64,000 nt of DNA, taken from contig NW_019091361.1 in assembly GCF_001949145.1 (NCBI RefSeq), forward strand, positions 1,838,866 to 1,902,865, given 5' to 3'. A model generated the notes under the pieces. That model saw only the letters and a program-made list of their open reading frames with translations. It ran no database searches and was not told the DNA's origin. Numbering within the stretch: the first letter of the stretch is position 1; every line of letters begins with the position of its first letter. This document shows positions 15,552 to 29,900 of the stretch, in pieces. This DNA comes from Acanthaster planci (Eukaryota; Echinodermata; Asteroidea; Valvatida; Acanthasteridae). The translations under genes were made by a program, and so were the position numbers.

Positions 15552-16524
15552 CATTTCGAGGTTTAATGTTAACGATCGCATATTTTGGCAACCAAAGCAA
15601 CGCGTACGATAATCATGTTCAAATATCACAAAGACGAGTGATGTATGCTGAAACTCTGTTCTCAAAAAATAAAGAGAAAGCAAAATATTCCATTGGCTGT
15701 TTGTCTATCTTTGCATTTATAGGAGCAGCTGTATGCTAATTTCCACATAAACATAAACCAGGCAGAATTCCTGCGCAATTCATTACCCGCTATACAAGTC
15801 CCCAGTATACGACGTCCAAAAGACGTCTGGAGATTTTGTAGGGAATGGGAACCAGTCTCGTGGACTCTGCAGTCTGCACGGAGCAGAATGTTGCTTAATC
15901 CGAGAGAATTTGCCCGCATCCCACATGTACGTCAACGAATTTATTGCTTAGTCAGAGAGAGAGAGAGTTGCTGTTTCATTTCAATAACTCTATATTTATC
16001 ATCGCCTGCATAACACTTGAACTCCGTGGCATGACCAGGGGCAAGGCTTGGACGGTCCTCGTCTCTAGACGTGCTGACAACTTGATCCTCACTCTTAAAA
16101 CCCAGATTGATTTAAATGACTCCGTCACGAAAGCGGCGGGAAACTGTGAGGGCGGGAGAGGAATATCTTCGTGAGCTCCATTCAGTCGACGGTATATTAT
16201 CACAGTAGTAGATGAGACGGGGTTAAATTGTGAGTGGTTTTGATCTGAATTATGGAACAGTAATGACAAAGTAGCCTGAGCACGGCCAGGGGACATGCTG
16301 CTTCCTTGTCTCGGTATGATTATACTCTGTCGACGAACGGGCATAAGCCTTAAAATTTTGTTCATGAAAAATTTGCCTTTTGCATGTCGACAATGTTAAT
16401 TCGAGGAGTACAGCCATCAGGGCAAGCATTCTACATCCACAACTGGCTGCAATCAATCACATTGTTTGCTGTGTCGTTGTGATCGCTGGGAAAAAAGTAG
16501 TAAAACGTTTTATTTGTATGCTGC

Positions 16525-16613
16525 AAAAAGTGTGGTGTTTAATTTGACACCCTAGGTGTTATCAGATAACCCTGAGGGTGTTAGTGAAACACCAAATGAA
16601 CACCACAGTTTTG
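16525..16613. repeat. Short palindromic MITE-like hairpin
   Basis: A segment of about 90 bp whose ends are inverted copies of each other: the left end carries TGTGGTGTTTA, and the right end read in reverse carries TGTGGTGTTCA. Internal GGTGTT/AACACC motifs extend the pairing. This looks like a very short non-autonomous inverted-repeat element. I cannot assign a superfamily because target-site duplications are not clear. Confidence 0.55.
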
Positions 16614-19600
16614 GTAGTGTATTAGTCAAAGCATTCATGACAATTACGCATGTGTGTATTAAATGGGTATGGGTCGGAGGACCCATCTTCCTGGGGCCGT
16701 AGGCCATCATTTTTCTGTGTCGCGGTGAGCCATGGTAGACTAAAACACATGAATGAACCGTCTTGAACCTGCCCTAGTATTGAAGGGTTGAACGTGGGTA
16801 ACAACCAATCAGGTTTGAAACGGTGAATCATCAGCTGGAAAGGGTGCAACTGAACTCTAGGCATTGCATGGCCGCTAGGGAGTAGGAAGTGTGAATGCAC
16901 TTTTGAGGTGAACATGGCTTGTGTTACGGTAAGTTGACATATCTTCATTTTTGGGGTCAGTATGTCGCTCTGCTTTGCATTCTATCAAAGCCGCGCCGCA
17001 CCTTGGAGTCCTATGGCGGATGCCTATGGTAAACATGGTTTCCATGATTAATTCGTCGTAGGTTTCTAATTGGTTGGCACTTCGGAAGAGGGAATAAATA
17101 TTGTTTCTTGAATCTAGACCTTATTCAAATCGCTTATGCTCCCTCGAGGAACTGCTGCATAAAACAGCCGACATTAATATTCCAAACTTCTCAATTGAAT
17201 CACTGCAGTGGTGTCACGTAATAAAACAGAGCATGCCAATGAAATCTTACAGAAAAATAACTCCAAAAAACTGCTTTCTTTAGAGTCGAGCACACGTGAC
17301 TATGTCGCTTTCCGCATGCCCGTAGTCATACAGGGTTAGTGGATTCTGCATCAAAATACGTTACCGGTATGTTGTGACGGTCGTTACCCACCGGCAAATC
17401 AACAGTCACCTGTTTCTTTGCGGAACGGTATGTTGTTTGAGTTTAAGCTTTTCAGAACTCCTTATCAGTATTTTTCCGTGTTCCTGCATCAAAGTTCGCA
17501 CCTGTGCTCACCGATACCTTTGTTATCGTCGCTGTTTGGTCAACAAGGACTTCGCAAAGTCGTCAGTACTGATATCGATATAAAGAGCAAACTTTGCAGT
17601 GGAAGCACTGGAAGGGAGATATGAAACAGGGTGACAGTGCATCGAAGGTTGAGCCTTGCTCGGTTGTTCCTTTCGGGGGGTGATGTGTCGTCCAGAGATT
17701 TCGTTGTTTTAACCTTTGGAGGTTTTTCCAGGTCTATCATGTGGTTTAGTTCACCAGGAGATTAAAATACGTGCAATTGATCTGCTGATATTTTGTTAAA
17801 ACTGTACAGAGTCTTTTTACTCGGGGCTTCCCAGTTCAAGGAGCCTGGCCTTTAGCAAGTTCTCTCACACAAAATACAACCGAACATTGATTATTGCCGC
17901 GTGACGCTTTGCTATGCAGAGGACTGCGGAAAATAGGCATGAAATACGAATTTTGGCCAGCAATCCACATTGCCAGAATCTTATAGAAAATCATTCATGT
18001 CTGAACATTCTGATTGCATGTAAGAACGCCTGAACTGTGTGACCGAAAACATCACTGACGTATTTTTACAACTTGTTTGACAATGTGTTTGTTTTCAGAT
18101 TTAAAGTACTGAGATGCATATAAGAAAATAAACAAACCCGTTGCCAATAGTCACCATGGCTACCACTTGTATCACCGTACATGCAGCTTGAAAATGGGGC
18201 ATTCTCAATGCATTTGCGTGCGTGTCTTTTAAAATTCTTGGCATCCACCACTCGATTGCTCTGAGGGTTCACATTTACTGTTTCACGGCCGCGTGTGGCG
18301 CGGCGTGAAACAGGCGCGAGAACATAAACTGGGCACCATACTGCGACCTGCATCGCCCCTAGAGCCAACTGTTCGTAACATGACCCAGCGCCGACCATGT
18401 ACGTTGCCGCTGACATTATATCCTTCGCCGAGATTGCAGTATATGTCGTTCACCCCAGTACCAACCCAAAGGGCATACTACATGCATTATTCTAGATGTC
18501 GAGTAAAAGAAACACGTTTCCGCGATTTTCGATTTGAAAATTGCTGTGTATTTGTTCATGCAAACTTTTATTCGTAAGTGGAAGGTTGTGTTGCTGGTTC
18601 GACTTTGTCTTGTAGCTGTGCCACAGCTGACTGCAGTGAATCGAAATCCCAAGAGTGTATCGTGACTTCACGATCGGAATTCTCCTGAATATGATGAAAG
18701 GGCCGTCTAATGCTTACGTTCCCACCGGCTTCAGTGTTTAATGTAAAATACGGTAAATGATTACTTTACAATGAACCACTGGGACGATAGGGCATCGTTG
18801 CCCTGCGATATGCTGGGATCCTGTAATCACGGGCCGTTGTTGACCTATAAGTCTTGCCTTCACTAAACTTGACGTGTAACTTTGGATTGGCTTGGAAAAC
18901 TTGCAAAAAAAGTGCTAGAACTTAACACAATACTGATATGAGGTGTCATTTTGTTAGAGATACGGGGGGTTCCACTTCTAGGTGAGCTCTCCCATTTCTT
19001 GTCCAGATGCATGTTCTGTTTGTTTGACCAGTTCTCCCCAAGTCCAAAGGTGACTAGTATAAAGTCTACACTTTGTCTCCCGCGTCATGGTGCGGGTTTT
19101 TAAAATGCTCGCGCTGCCACCATTACCGCTGTCATAATGAAATGATATTAATGCACGCATAAACGGATTAGGTCTCAGATTGAAATATCGCCCGGGGTAT
19201 GTTTTATCCAATAACTGGTCTGCCCGTGCACTGGTTATAAATAGCCCGTGTGGCCTGTGTGGTTATTGGAAGAACGTCATTCTGGGTGGGTAAATTGAAG
19301 AGAATTTTCTCGTCTCAGTTTGGAAAATGACAACCTCTGTCATGAGCCACTTATCCTGTTTTAATGGAGAAATTGGAAGTTGCTGTACTTTCCCTTTTCA
19401 TCCATTATCGTGCCAACACAATGCTTGAAATTCCGTGGGTGGAAATGGTTTTTCTCTCCATTCAGGACCACTGTATTCCTGTACCGTATTATTATACTCC
19501 CCAGGAAACGGGAACAGCCCCGCAGCACCTGGTGACGCATTTCCATTGGGCCTCGGGTGAGAGTTATGGCGGTTTGTAAAAAAAATGTAAGAGTGGGCCT

Positions 19601-20313
19601 GTTATGGCAGCTCCTACGCAGAATTCCTATAATCCGATTTGGGACGGGAATTGGTCCAGAGCGAAGCGATCCGCTTTTAGACACGAGATGAAGACAGATC
19701 ATTGGTTAAAACCGCTGGAATCCTGGCGGTCGAGGGAAAGAGATTTTTGTGGTCGGCACAAATAATTTAACTTGGAGATCTCAACAAAGTGTTCGAGGGA
19801 ATAGTATTATCTGAAATACGATACAACAAATTTGGGGCTGGGTCTTTTAAAGGATTCCTGCAATGATTTTGTTTGAGACTCACTTTTTGACTTTACTGTA
19901 CATCTTCATACATTCTTAAATGTAGGCTATGAAAACTGCTTGAAATCCATTTTGAAAAGTGCTCTTGTTAGAAAGCATTAGAAACTGTTCATATTCTAAA
20001 CCCCAGATTAGCTCTTTGGAGAGATGGATGTTAGTTTCGTGTGTGTGCACAAATCAGTGCGTCATGGAGGTTGAGTTCTGGATGACATCACACTTTTGGA
20101 CATGAATATGGAAATTCACATCATAAAATCTAAAGGTCAAAAAATTCAGATGAACGTAGCCAAACAAGAATCGAAAATAAGGTTTATTGAAACACCAAGG
20201 TGCGATTTCAAGGATTGTATTAAAATAACCGTGTCGTATGGTTCCTTTAAAAATTGGCTAAAGTCGTTGTTTGGGGTGTTATTCTGTTGTGATTTAATAA
20301 TTTGTTTCATTTC

Positions 20314-20371
20314 TTTAACCCTAACAGTCCCAAATCCTCCAATTTCAATATGATTCTGCATATAAGCCCTA
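20314..20371. repeat. Dispersed repeat fragment, copy 1
   Basis: About 58 bp starting TTTAACCCTAACAGTCCCAA is clearly similar to 48313-48372 inside a TP53BP1 intron. Both continue with TCCTCC, ATTTCAATATG and CAT-rich sequence. Two diverged copies 28 kb apart indicate an interspersed repeat, probably the end of a larger element. The family is unidentified. Confidence 0.6.
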
Positions 20372-23300
20372 ATTGGCTCATGTGTTCTTATTCCTCCGTG
20401 GGTTAATCATCACTCAGTTTCAGAGTAAAGAGGGTAATTGTTTTGCAGAAGAGATAGGATCGTTATTAACTATTGTATTACGCTTCTTTCTATTATGTCT
20501 GTCGTGTCATTTAATTAAATGGGATGAGATTCTGAGCTTTCTGTTAATAAAGATTGGCCTAATTCTCAAACGCTTTAGTAATAGTTTTATAATGCAAACA
20601 TTTCCATTTCCTCAATTTGCAAGAAGTTTTATCGAGGGAATGGTGTCTTTAAAGGTCAGCGAACCGTCTCCCTAGTTGATCACGTCTTGTGTAGTCAATT
20701 ACGCAACTGGATTGTCAGCAATTAAAAATCCAGAACGGTATACGTGTTATTGTCTGGCTGCTGACCGACATCGCGCCACACAAGCTGTGCGTTACGTCAC
20801 CCCGGTCCCATGATGAGCGCCTCGCCAGTGGATTCAACCTTTGGTCGTCCGGTTCCCCATGTGTAAAACCCCAGGGTGCTTCACACAACCCGTGCGTTCC
20901 CCAGTGAGGCTCTCTCCTGCGTGGCTTTGTCAATCACAGATCGATTGATTGAGGCCAATACGATTACTTGATTGACACGAAGTACTTTTTTTCTGTCATT
21001 AAATCATCCTTTTATTCTCATCAAATCACCTTTTGGTGTAGCTTTGGAGAACTGAGTTTTGACTACGGAGACTACCACCCTTCGTCTGTGCATTGGTGAA
21101 AGGACTGAAGGAACAGATGTCGTGATCAAGCCATAGATGAAAAAACTAACTCTAAACACTAATTCTGAGTCATAGGCCTACTAGTTGTAACTTTCGGGAT
21201 GTAAAGGATGATCACTTTTTTGACAGAAATCGGTCGCTATGTATGACCTTCGCCCAGTACTCCTCTGACAACAAATATTAGTTTGTTTTTTCTTAAATTT
21301 ACGGGGTATGTTGAGCTTCTCAGAAAGTGAATCTTTGTGCGGAATCGCAAAATTCATTTCCGTCAGCAAGTTGTAGAATGTGAGTGGCATTTTCAAACTG
21401 CGTAGCTTTGAACTTTTCTTAATGCCGTCAAATTTCCGGATGTACTCGTCGAGTAATAGCTGGTCAATATTGATTTATGAGCTCTGCATGCGTTCCTGTC
21501 CCCGCTGTAAAATACAGACCAGTTTGACATGTCTGGCGTTTGGACGTCAAGGCTGAATTCCCTTGTGGTGTCGAGAGGCGTTTTCGATGTGGTGTCGCAA
21601 TCGAAGAAAGAATCGTTTTCTTGCAGACAAGCAAGCGCCAAAGCAAGCAGTTGAGGTGGTAGGTGGAGGCCTGTGAATTTCATTTGCGCCGCGCTGGGCA
21701 CTACAATTGGATGATGGATGATGGCTTGACTGAGGCCGGCCCCGAATCGGACATAGCTTATTTGTACTAAACCGGCGTTTGAATTTACAATGCGAATTCG
21801 ATAGTGTTGACGTCCGAGTGCTGGGAAATTGATTGCACTTGCTGATTGTCTGTGCAAAAGTTGTAGACCTAGATTGATTGCTGCTCAGGTAACGGGCCCT
21901 GTCTCTTATTTTTTTTTGTTCGATATTAATCACCCATTTTTATATTTGGCTTTCCTTCACCAAAACCGGCAATTTTAATTAGCTTTTATTTTGTAAAAAG
22001 AGCACGAATCGTGATTTTGAAAGATAAGTATGTTTCTTTTCCCCGTTGTTTTTAGTTTCCACTGGATGATATCGGCAAAGCTGTGTAAACAGATTGCAGT
22101 AAGTGAGGACAGTCCTCAGTTTCCAAAATTTTGAGGATGTGCTTTTCTCTAACATTCATGGCAATCTAAGTCACTTAGAAAATCGCGTCATTTTAAATTG
22201 CCATATACTTCGATTGGGTACAGAATCACCAGTCGAAAATCGTTCCGCTACGCTTCGCATAGAGGATTCCATCGCCCAGTATTTTGGCCATTTAATTAGT
22301 GTCTTTCGTCCGTCAACAGAAGAGACTGGAAGAATGGCCCGTGTTCACGAGATGCTTCCCCCAGTCAATTAGTCCTAAGTGAACCCCCCGCTGGGTCTAT
22401 TAGTTTAGCCAAGGCTCAGCCTGTTCCTAACACCCATTTAGTTTTGCCATAGAGCAAAACCCGTATTTTCCCAGAGCACAGCGAGATCATGAGTGATACA
22501 GATTTTGCTGTATTTAGATGCAGTTTGTTTTTACCGAGCTTTAACCAGTCATGCGCAACTAATAAAGTAGAGGAGGTTTTTATATTTCACAGCGCAAACG
22601 ATGTTCTCTGTGCAAATGTCCCCGTAGAATTTTAACACCAGTATAATGAGTTCAGAAGAAAAAGCGAGTATTTTTGAAGGAGTTGCAAAGGAAATCAATT
22701 AACTCTCCTTGGCCAAAATGGTGCAATTGGCCTTTCTTTGAATGAGGTATTCAGTTGGGAACACAGGGCACTGTATATATGGTGCGAGAGATTTTTTTTC
22801 TTATTTAATGTTTTAGGTTAGTAAAACTGTAACACATGCACTAGCATCAGCGTTGCTCGGTTAGATTAGAACGGCCTGTTTGTATGAGTCGAGAAGTGTG
22901 TACTGCATGAACTGTTTAATATTTCTCCCTTCCCAGAAAAAGTACATACACATGCACTTTCTTGACATAACCTCCATCAAGCAAAGATCTTGTGATTATT
23001 GGATCTTGCCGCTATGTTACACCGAAAAGGTGGTCCAGTAGATCGATAACCCACCAAGGGATTCCTTTGTTATTTCCCCCGAACAACCCCACGGGCTGTG
23101 CACCCATATTGCAACCCGCTAAGGCTGGGGCAGAACGGGCGTTCACAAGTCACCATTCAGCCGAAGAATGGCGCATTGAGCTGGAAATTTGCACAATTTA
23201 CCGGGACAAACGCTCCTGATTTCCCATTCACCGGCGCTGATCCGCTGAGAATAACGCCTGCGCTAAGACCGCACTTGGAACCGAGGGCTTAACAAGTACG

Positions 23301-23716
23301 GTTGTTTTGTGCGTGCAAGCTGCCGCAGAGGTCCAATAGGCGAGAAGCATATCCCGTACAGTGTTTATTTTCTATTAGGTGTGACAGCTGGCGAGAGGTG
23401 CACAGTGTGTTGCGATCGAGTGTAAAGTCACTGCTTGGTTGGCAAACGGAGAGGGGGACATTCGGCTTACCATTGCTGTATGGGTTTCTGTCTGCCTGCT
23501 GTATCGGGGAAAACGGACCAACTTATATCTTAATAGTACCGTAACCAGACGGTAAAGTATTTGGCGGCGGGCCCTCGGCGGTAATATACCATTCTATTCA
23601 GTCGTGAAAATTGGGGTTTTGGAAGGCCAAGGCCAAGACACGATGTTAACCGGGCTGCCCGGGCCGAGCTCTGTTCAGCTCGCCGCCTGGCGTGACAGCA
23701 TGATTGATGTGTGACT

Positions 23717-23927
23717 ATGCCACTCTATTTCCGTACCAACAGAGTGAACCGCGCTAGCATCTCATCAGCAGCAGCAGTCGCGGCAGTTCGACCGTCGGAG
23801 CCTGGCGAGGCGGCAGCTACATGGATGGTTATGGGGAGAGGACAGCGCTTCCACCGCGCGTCGACGGGCCAAGCCACGGCCGTTGTTTTCTACGTATTCC
23901 TGATCATCGCCATGTTAATCTCCACAG
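23717..23927 (+). CDS. RGM coding exon 1 (signal peptide)
   Basis: This exon encodes the N-terminus and signal peptide and ends at a phase-1 donor (ACAG|GTAAGG). Three in-frame ATGs are possible: 23717, 23825 and 23831. The later pair gives MVMGRGQ, which resembles GMGRGAG in human RGMA, and places a hydrophobic run (AVVFYVFLIIAMLIST) at a normal signal-peptide distance. I therefore favour 23825 or 23831, but report the longest ATG frame. The surrounding DNA (about 23.6-23.9 kb) is more GC-rich than its flanks, as expected near a first exon. Confidence 0.75.
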
Positions 23928-26900
23928 GTAAGGCGTGATCTACTGCTTATATTTCACGGGCAGACGATCAAGAGAATCCGTCGGGCCCCATTGTTGGGAG
24001 GAAGGCATGCAATTTACGTTCCAGACGAAATGGTATTGTGAACACCACACACAGAGAGCCAAAGGACGTTTTCTCTTTTGTGCGCGCAATGCCCGGTTTG
24101 TGTTAACTGATGAAGCTCTGTTGGCTGCTCGTAATACATAATCGTAATTATATACCATGATTGGTTAGACGTCTGTGCTTTTTGATTGGGTATTGGCGAG
24201 TGCCTTGTGATGGTGGTGGGTTTCTTTTCCTACCGCCATGGTTACTTAAATTACCTGTTTTGCTGGGATCATTTTCAAACGTTTGACATCCCAATTGTGA
24301 ACCCCAAGATCTTGAGATACATGTAGTTACACACGCACAGTGCGGCCATATACATGTACTGTAAATCAATGGGGTCCATATTATCAATGTATTATCATGT
24401 ACATTGCTGTGTGATATCGGTACATGTGCGTGCTGATCGTGCAGCTTAAACTAGTGCCCGTTTCTATTGCTTAATTTATCGACAGTTGACCATAGTAATT
24501 AGCAGTTGAACATGATTTAATTTGCATATTACTCTGGGAGGAAAGTTGGACCTTTGGCTTAGGTCTGAATCGAGTAAATAAAGAAGTGTATGTAATCGAT
24601 GCATGTGATCTTGTGAAATTTGCCACATTAATGTTTTTTTGGCTACCTTTCGGTTAGAAAACAAAATAATCGATTTTAATCAGAGCAATGAAACTACAAA
24701 GATCTTTTCATGCTATTTATTTTTTCCAGTGTCCTCTGAATGTAAATTGAAGAAGTGTTCTCAAAGATACTCCCAAAAGCTGACAGAGAACGTTCGACGC
24801 AACCCCAACCGGAGATACTGTCAGGCTCTAGTGGACTACAAAAAATGTGTCATGGATATCCCGCCCAGGTCCTGCCGTGGAGAGCTAAACTACCATTCCA
24901 CCCTCTCCATCATCCCAGACCTGATGGAGCAGAATAACTGCGAGGCCATTCTGGCCGAGGAAGAGGTGCCCACCACTCCACTGCCAAGTGGGGCCAACCT
25001 GCCCCGTCACCGGACGACAGTGCCCCCAGCCCCGGAGTTTTACGATCGATGCGAGTATCGGGGTGAGCGATCCTACAAGAGCTGCAGCCTGTTCGGGGAC
25101 CCACACCTGAGGACTTTTGATGGGTCATTTCAGACCTGCCGGGTGGCCGGAGCCTGGCCGGTCTTCTACAATAAGTATGTCGCTGCCCAAGTGACCAATG
25201 TCCAGCTTCTACATGGATCGGGTGCTACAGCCACGACCAAGGTGAGTATGGAACTTGTCACAGTGAATACGGGCCAACAATTGTGCGCCTCCAAGAGTTT
25301 GCAACGCGTTGGCCAATCACAATGCGCGATTTTCCAACTTTATTGTGGAAACGTCTTAATTCCTAGCAGAATTTCAACACATAAATAATTCCGTGGCATG
25401 GTATACGTTTCTGAATATTAACGACGTTAATTAAGATAAAGAAACAATTTTGTTGACAACAAATTTTGATTATTGAACCCCACCATAATTTTATGGTTTT
25501 AAAAAGGTGACAATTAGAATGTCTTGGATATTAATCCATAAACATGGGAACAAGTAAAACACGCGAATGATAAAATAAGGGAAAGCACAATAATTTCCTG
25601 TTGCATTGTCGCTATAGTCATTCGGTACTGTAAAATATATGTTGATGATTTTCTTCTCTTGTGTGTTCGAACTTCAAAGAGTGAAGAAAACTCCACTGAA
25701 ACTAATCTTGGCAGCAAAACAATACGAAGATCTATACGGAACTGAGAGTCGAAACTGGTACTTCTGGAAGGAATTGGGAAATGATAATTGATTTCTTTGA
25801 GCGCTGTAATTTTTTTTGTAAAGCTTCAATAATATCGGGCATTGGCCGTTATGAATAATGGACTTGGTGAGATGGAGTTGACCATTTCGACAGCCATGCC
25901 AATAAAAACACCACGGCACGCTGCTGTATTCGCCATGGCGTCGGCAGTAATTTCTCACAGCAGCACGTCGCCCCAGTTCCATTCCCAGAAGGCCAGCTCG
26001 GCTAGCCTGGCGCTACCCTCTCTATCCAGCGCGTCCACCGCGTCCACCGGGCCAGTGTCCGTGACCAATGCTAGCTTGGGCTCTCGCAAATCATTCCAGC
26101 CCTGTCTGCAATATTGCAGAGCCATCTACATTCCGTCACATTAGGAGCAATTTGTTGACACTCTCTCCTTGTTCTGTCAAGGGCGCGAGGAAGGTCAAAA
26201 CTGGCTCTGCTGCGCCATTTTTAGAAAGAGCCGTTCATGACATGAGATTCATGCACAATATGGCCCTCAAGAAAGCGCACTCCACGTGAAAAGATGACGC
26301 TGAGAAATATAGTCAAATCGTCCATAAGAACGACAACTTGCATAAAAAAAAATTGATTATTAAACTAAACACCTTTGTAACAATTTGGTTCGTTTAGCAC
26401 GCCCACTTCGATCATACATAGTCTCCCGCACTCCTCACAAATCACAGGATCTATCAAACAACGTATGTTATGTGTGCTGTGTTGTTTACGAAATGATATT
26501 TTCAAGGTAAACACTCGTTTGTTATGAATAAAATTATAATTTCTGCGTAGCTCTAAACAACATGGATATAAATCACAGTGTGTCGGTTAATTTAATGCAA
26601 ATTTATATAATAAGCAGTGTGTGGAATTCGCTTGATTTTGCTGGGGAAGGAATTTCGTTTGGTTCACTTTAAGTTGATAAATCTAGAAATAACAGGGCCT
26701 ATTTACCATGAAACTGGTATTGATAATGTTCACACGCACAGCACTGCAGATATGAGTTTGTCTAAAATTATTGTACCATTTTTAGAAGTGGTCAGTGAAA
26801 TGAATTGTGCTTCAAGCTGTGTACGATTGACCTGCTGATTCTGACCCCTGTCATCACCCGAACCGATCCATCCCCTCCAGTCTACCCGCATAATCCCCCC

Positions 26901-29900
26901 CAATTCGCCAGATAAAAACATGTCTTGCTCCCGCAGAATGGCCATTGTCAGCACCAAATACCGTCGTAAATACGGCCCCTGAAAGTGGGCACAAAATCCC
27001 CCCTCTTGTTCCGATGGCGCGGGCAAACAACAGCCCACCCTAAAGCCTGGGCCAATCTAAAAACCAGTTGTCAATTTGGAGTTGGCCATTGTGTGCCGAG
27101 CCCCCTGGTTGAGTGTTTTCTTTTAATTCCTCCCCCAACCCAATTTGCAAGCTTTTGGGCCATGTTCTGAAACTGTGTTCTCTATTGTCGAGCGTCCCTC
27201 TGCATGTATGACAATACTCCTTGGTCGGGATTAGGTTATTGGCGTGTGGATGTATGCAAATATTCTGTTCAGCAAGCTTTCTTGGAATCCCCACAAACGA
27301 CAATCCAATTGATCCAAAATACAGACAGGGAAAGAAAGAAAGACGTCAAAGTGTGGTGTATTTATCCTGGAATTTACTTCTTGTTTTGCATAGTGAAGAT
27401 ACATCATTACATGTACATTGAGAAATCCATCTACAACTTAGTGTTGAAAAACGGGGGGGAACTAAAAGGTAATGTCAGAAATGGAACTTGCTACTGCAAA
27501 ATTTGTGTAAATCCATAAACTACATCAGGGCATGGAGATGGGGACTCAACAATATTGCTTCGCATCACCATGGAGGTAGATATAGAAAATCTACCTCCAT
27601 GGCATCACCAACGCATAAAGTGCAATGAAGTTTCACAACAATCGCTCAGGTCCCCAAGCATTCCATACCCTGTAGGTCGTCTATCTGAAGTTCTGGAGGC
27701 GTTAATCATAAAGCCACCACGGCAACATACTGCAGCAAGGTTTTAATTTTCCTATGCAAGCTCGATGCAAGGGTACCGTTTAATACTGGCGTCTTCATTT
27801 TTTAAACATCATCAAGCATTCTATCTCCCCACTTGTCCCCGATTTGTGAACTGAGGCGTCCGCACAGCCCCGAGTTCTAAGTCGACCTTTGACACTGTTT
27901 TGATAAGTGCTCAGGGATCATGCTCACTGTTCTCACAGTTTGAAGCACACAAAGAAGTCTATAGTTCTACCGTCATAAGGCTTGGCCAGCCTACCTTTTT
28001 CAGTGAACTGAATTTTGCGAGACCTATTCATTTCTGGGATACTGTACTCAAAATAATCCAGGATACTTTGTTACCAAGCACAGTAGTTGTGACCTTATAT
28101 CATGTATACGTGTTACTAGGCATGGGTCTTATGTTGCCCCCGGTGGAGTTCGGTGACATAATGGGTTTTATCCCCGGTTATGCCGTCCCATTGTCAGGTT
28201 ACAATTGTCCATTGATTAATATCTCAAACCCATTAAGTGCTAAATTGGGTCATGCATCGATCATTTCCGCGACTGCCATCGATCAATCGCGGAAATCAAT
28301 TGGCAGCGTTAACCTGTGTCCGATGTTGCCATGAATGTGACCAAATAACCGACTTGCGTGCCATAAACATGCGTTGTCGCGGCATGAGCTCGATTGTACG
28401 CCCAACACCACAGCTAGCTTCCCCTCCCTCAAAATTGAAATGAATTCACAGTCAACTTAACATCAATAAACCACTAGCTGTACCCACCAGTGGAATTACA
28501 GTTGAGAAACGGCGCGGTACTAATTTTTCTCTACGCTGTGATTGTTTTGCAGTGAAGCTTCAGAAGTGTGACCTCCTTCTTCTACTCACACACACTAATA
28601 AGAAGTTTCGAAGTTCATATCGTTGACAGTGGAACTACATTCAATCATTGTGATAAACAATTTAGCAATCCCCCCTCGCCTCTTTTTTTCATAAATTTTC
28701 GTTATCCTCGTTTATTACCTTGCACATGGCAGGAAACTTGGCTGTTAAAAACCACACGAGGCTCCCGCTGCCTTTTCCCGCTGGCTCCACGCACCCCCTT
28801 TGTCCCCGGCCCTACTTTGGTGTGGCCTAGCCAGCAACGTCCATGCCTCATTTCTCGCTTGGCTGGCCCGCAATTTTTAGCTTGAATATCCTGTTTAACG
28901 GTTAACTGAGCAGAGTCGGTCATGGCTATCGCCAGAGCTTAATAGATGTACGCGGACTGTATATGAAGGCTTTTCCCGTACACCCATAATGTATGATCAC
29001 TGTGGATGAAAAGCCGTATGGCTTAGCACAGAGCTCTGCCTGCGGCAAGGATTATTCACTTTAGCCCCGTGTAGTATATAGCTGCACGTTTTATTGCTAT
29101 AGAACAAAATGGCTGCCGAAATCTGCTGTTCACGACAAACATCATTATACATGCACAACGCAGCGCTGTCAAGCAGAGGCGTTTGTTGCAGTCAGAGGAT
29201 GCTAAATATTATTAGTTGGTAGCATTACACGAATCCGCCCTTGACAAACAGATTCAGTATCGTCTGTGCTGACTGACAGAAAAATTTGGTTATCCTGAGT
29301 GCCATGCCACTGTGTGTCTGTAGTCCGCAACAGGAATTGAATTCTGAACACGGCCACACATTAGACAGGAGATGGCGTGCTCTGTTAGTGCGTGCGTTGA
29401 ACGTTTTACAAGCCCGTTGTCCACAAAGGAATTGTCGGGTGTTTACATTAGCTTGTCAGCAGTGTGTAAAGACGTCATTAACATAGATTTTCCACAATTT
29501 GCTTATTTAAGCTTCACTTCTGTAGACTCTTGAGATTTGTCAAATTAACCTGATGCTTTCAGCAGTTAATATTATTTTCCATGTTTAAAAGTGGAAACCC
29601 ATAGTGGTGATTTGATGATCTCACTTCCACCCCAGAATTTCTGTTTTGATTTAGAAAGGGAAACTGTTGTTGACAGAATTATCACAGTCATTTGAAATTG
29701 AGCAACGATGCCACGAGAGCTGCCATAACTTCACTCATGACCGTACATACACTACTGCAGCAATTGATCCGTACAACATTCATAATCGCCGTCCGTGATG
29801 CATGCATGAAAGAGTTCGGAGTTCACCTACAGTACAGCGTGAAACGAGTAATAATTATCGGAACTAATCTCGTAAAAACATCAAAAGAAATCACACCAGG

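Larger units (their letters stand above)
1..23600. other. Gene-poor upstream region, no supported gene
   Basis: I find no open frame here with recognisable protein similarity, domain pattern or linked splice sites. Open frames on both strands are short (mostly under 100 codons) and of biased, random-looking composition; the longest, about 154 codons on the minus strand near 21.4-21.9 kb, has no recognisable motif. The stretch contains simple repeats (near 992-1021 and 15515-15551), a short hairpin element (16525-16613) and a member of a dispersed repeat family (20314-20371). Regulatory DNA of the downstream RGM gene may lie here, but nothing in the sequence alone shows it. Confidence 0.6.

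Noticed and set aside
21393-21857. 154-codon minus-strand open frame
   Set aside because: No recognisable domain, composition looks random, and several overlapping frames of similar quality exist; there is no splice or context support.
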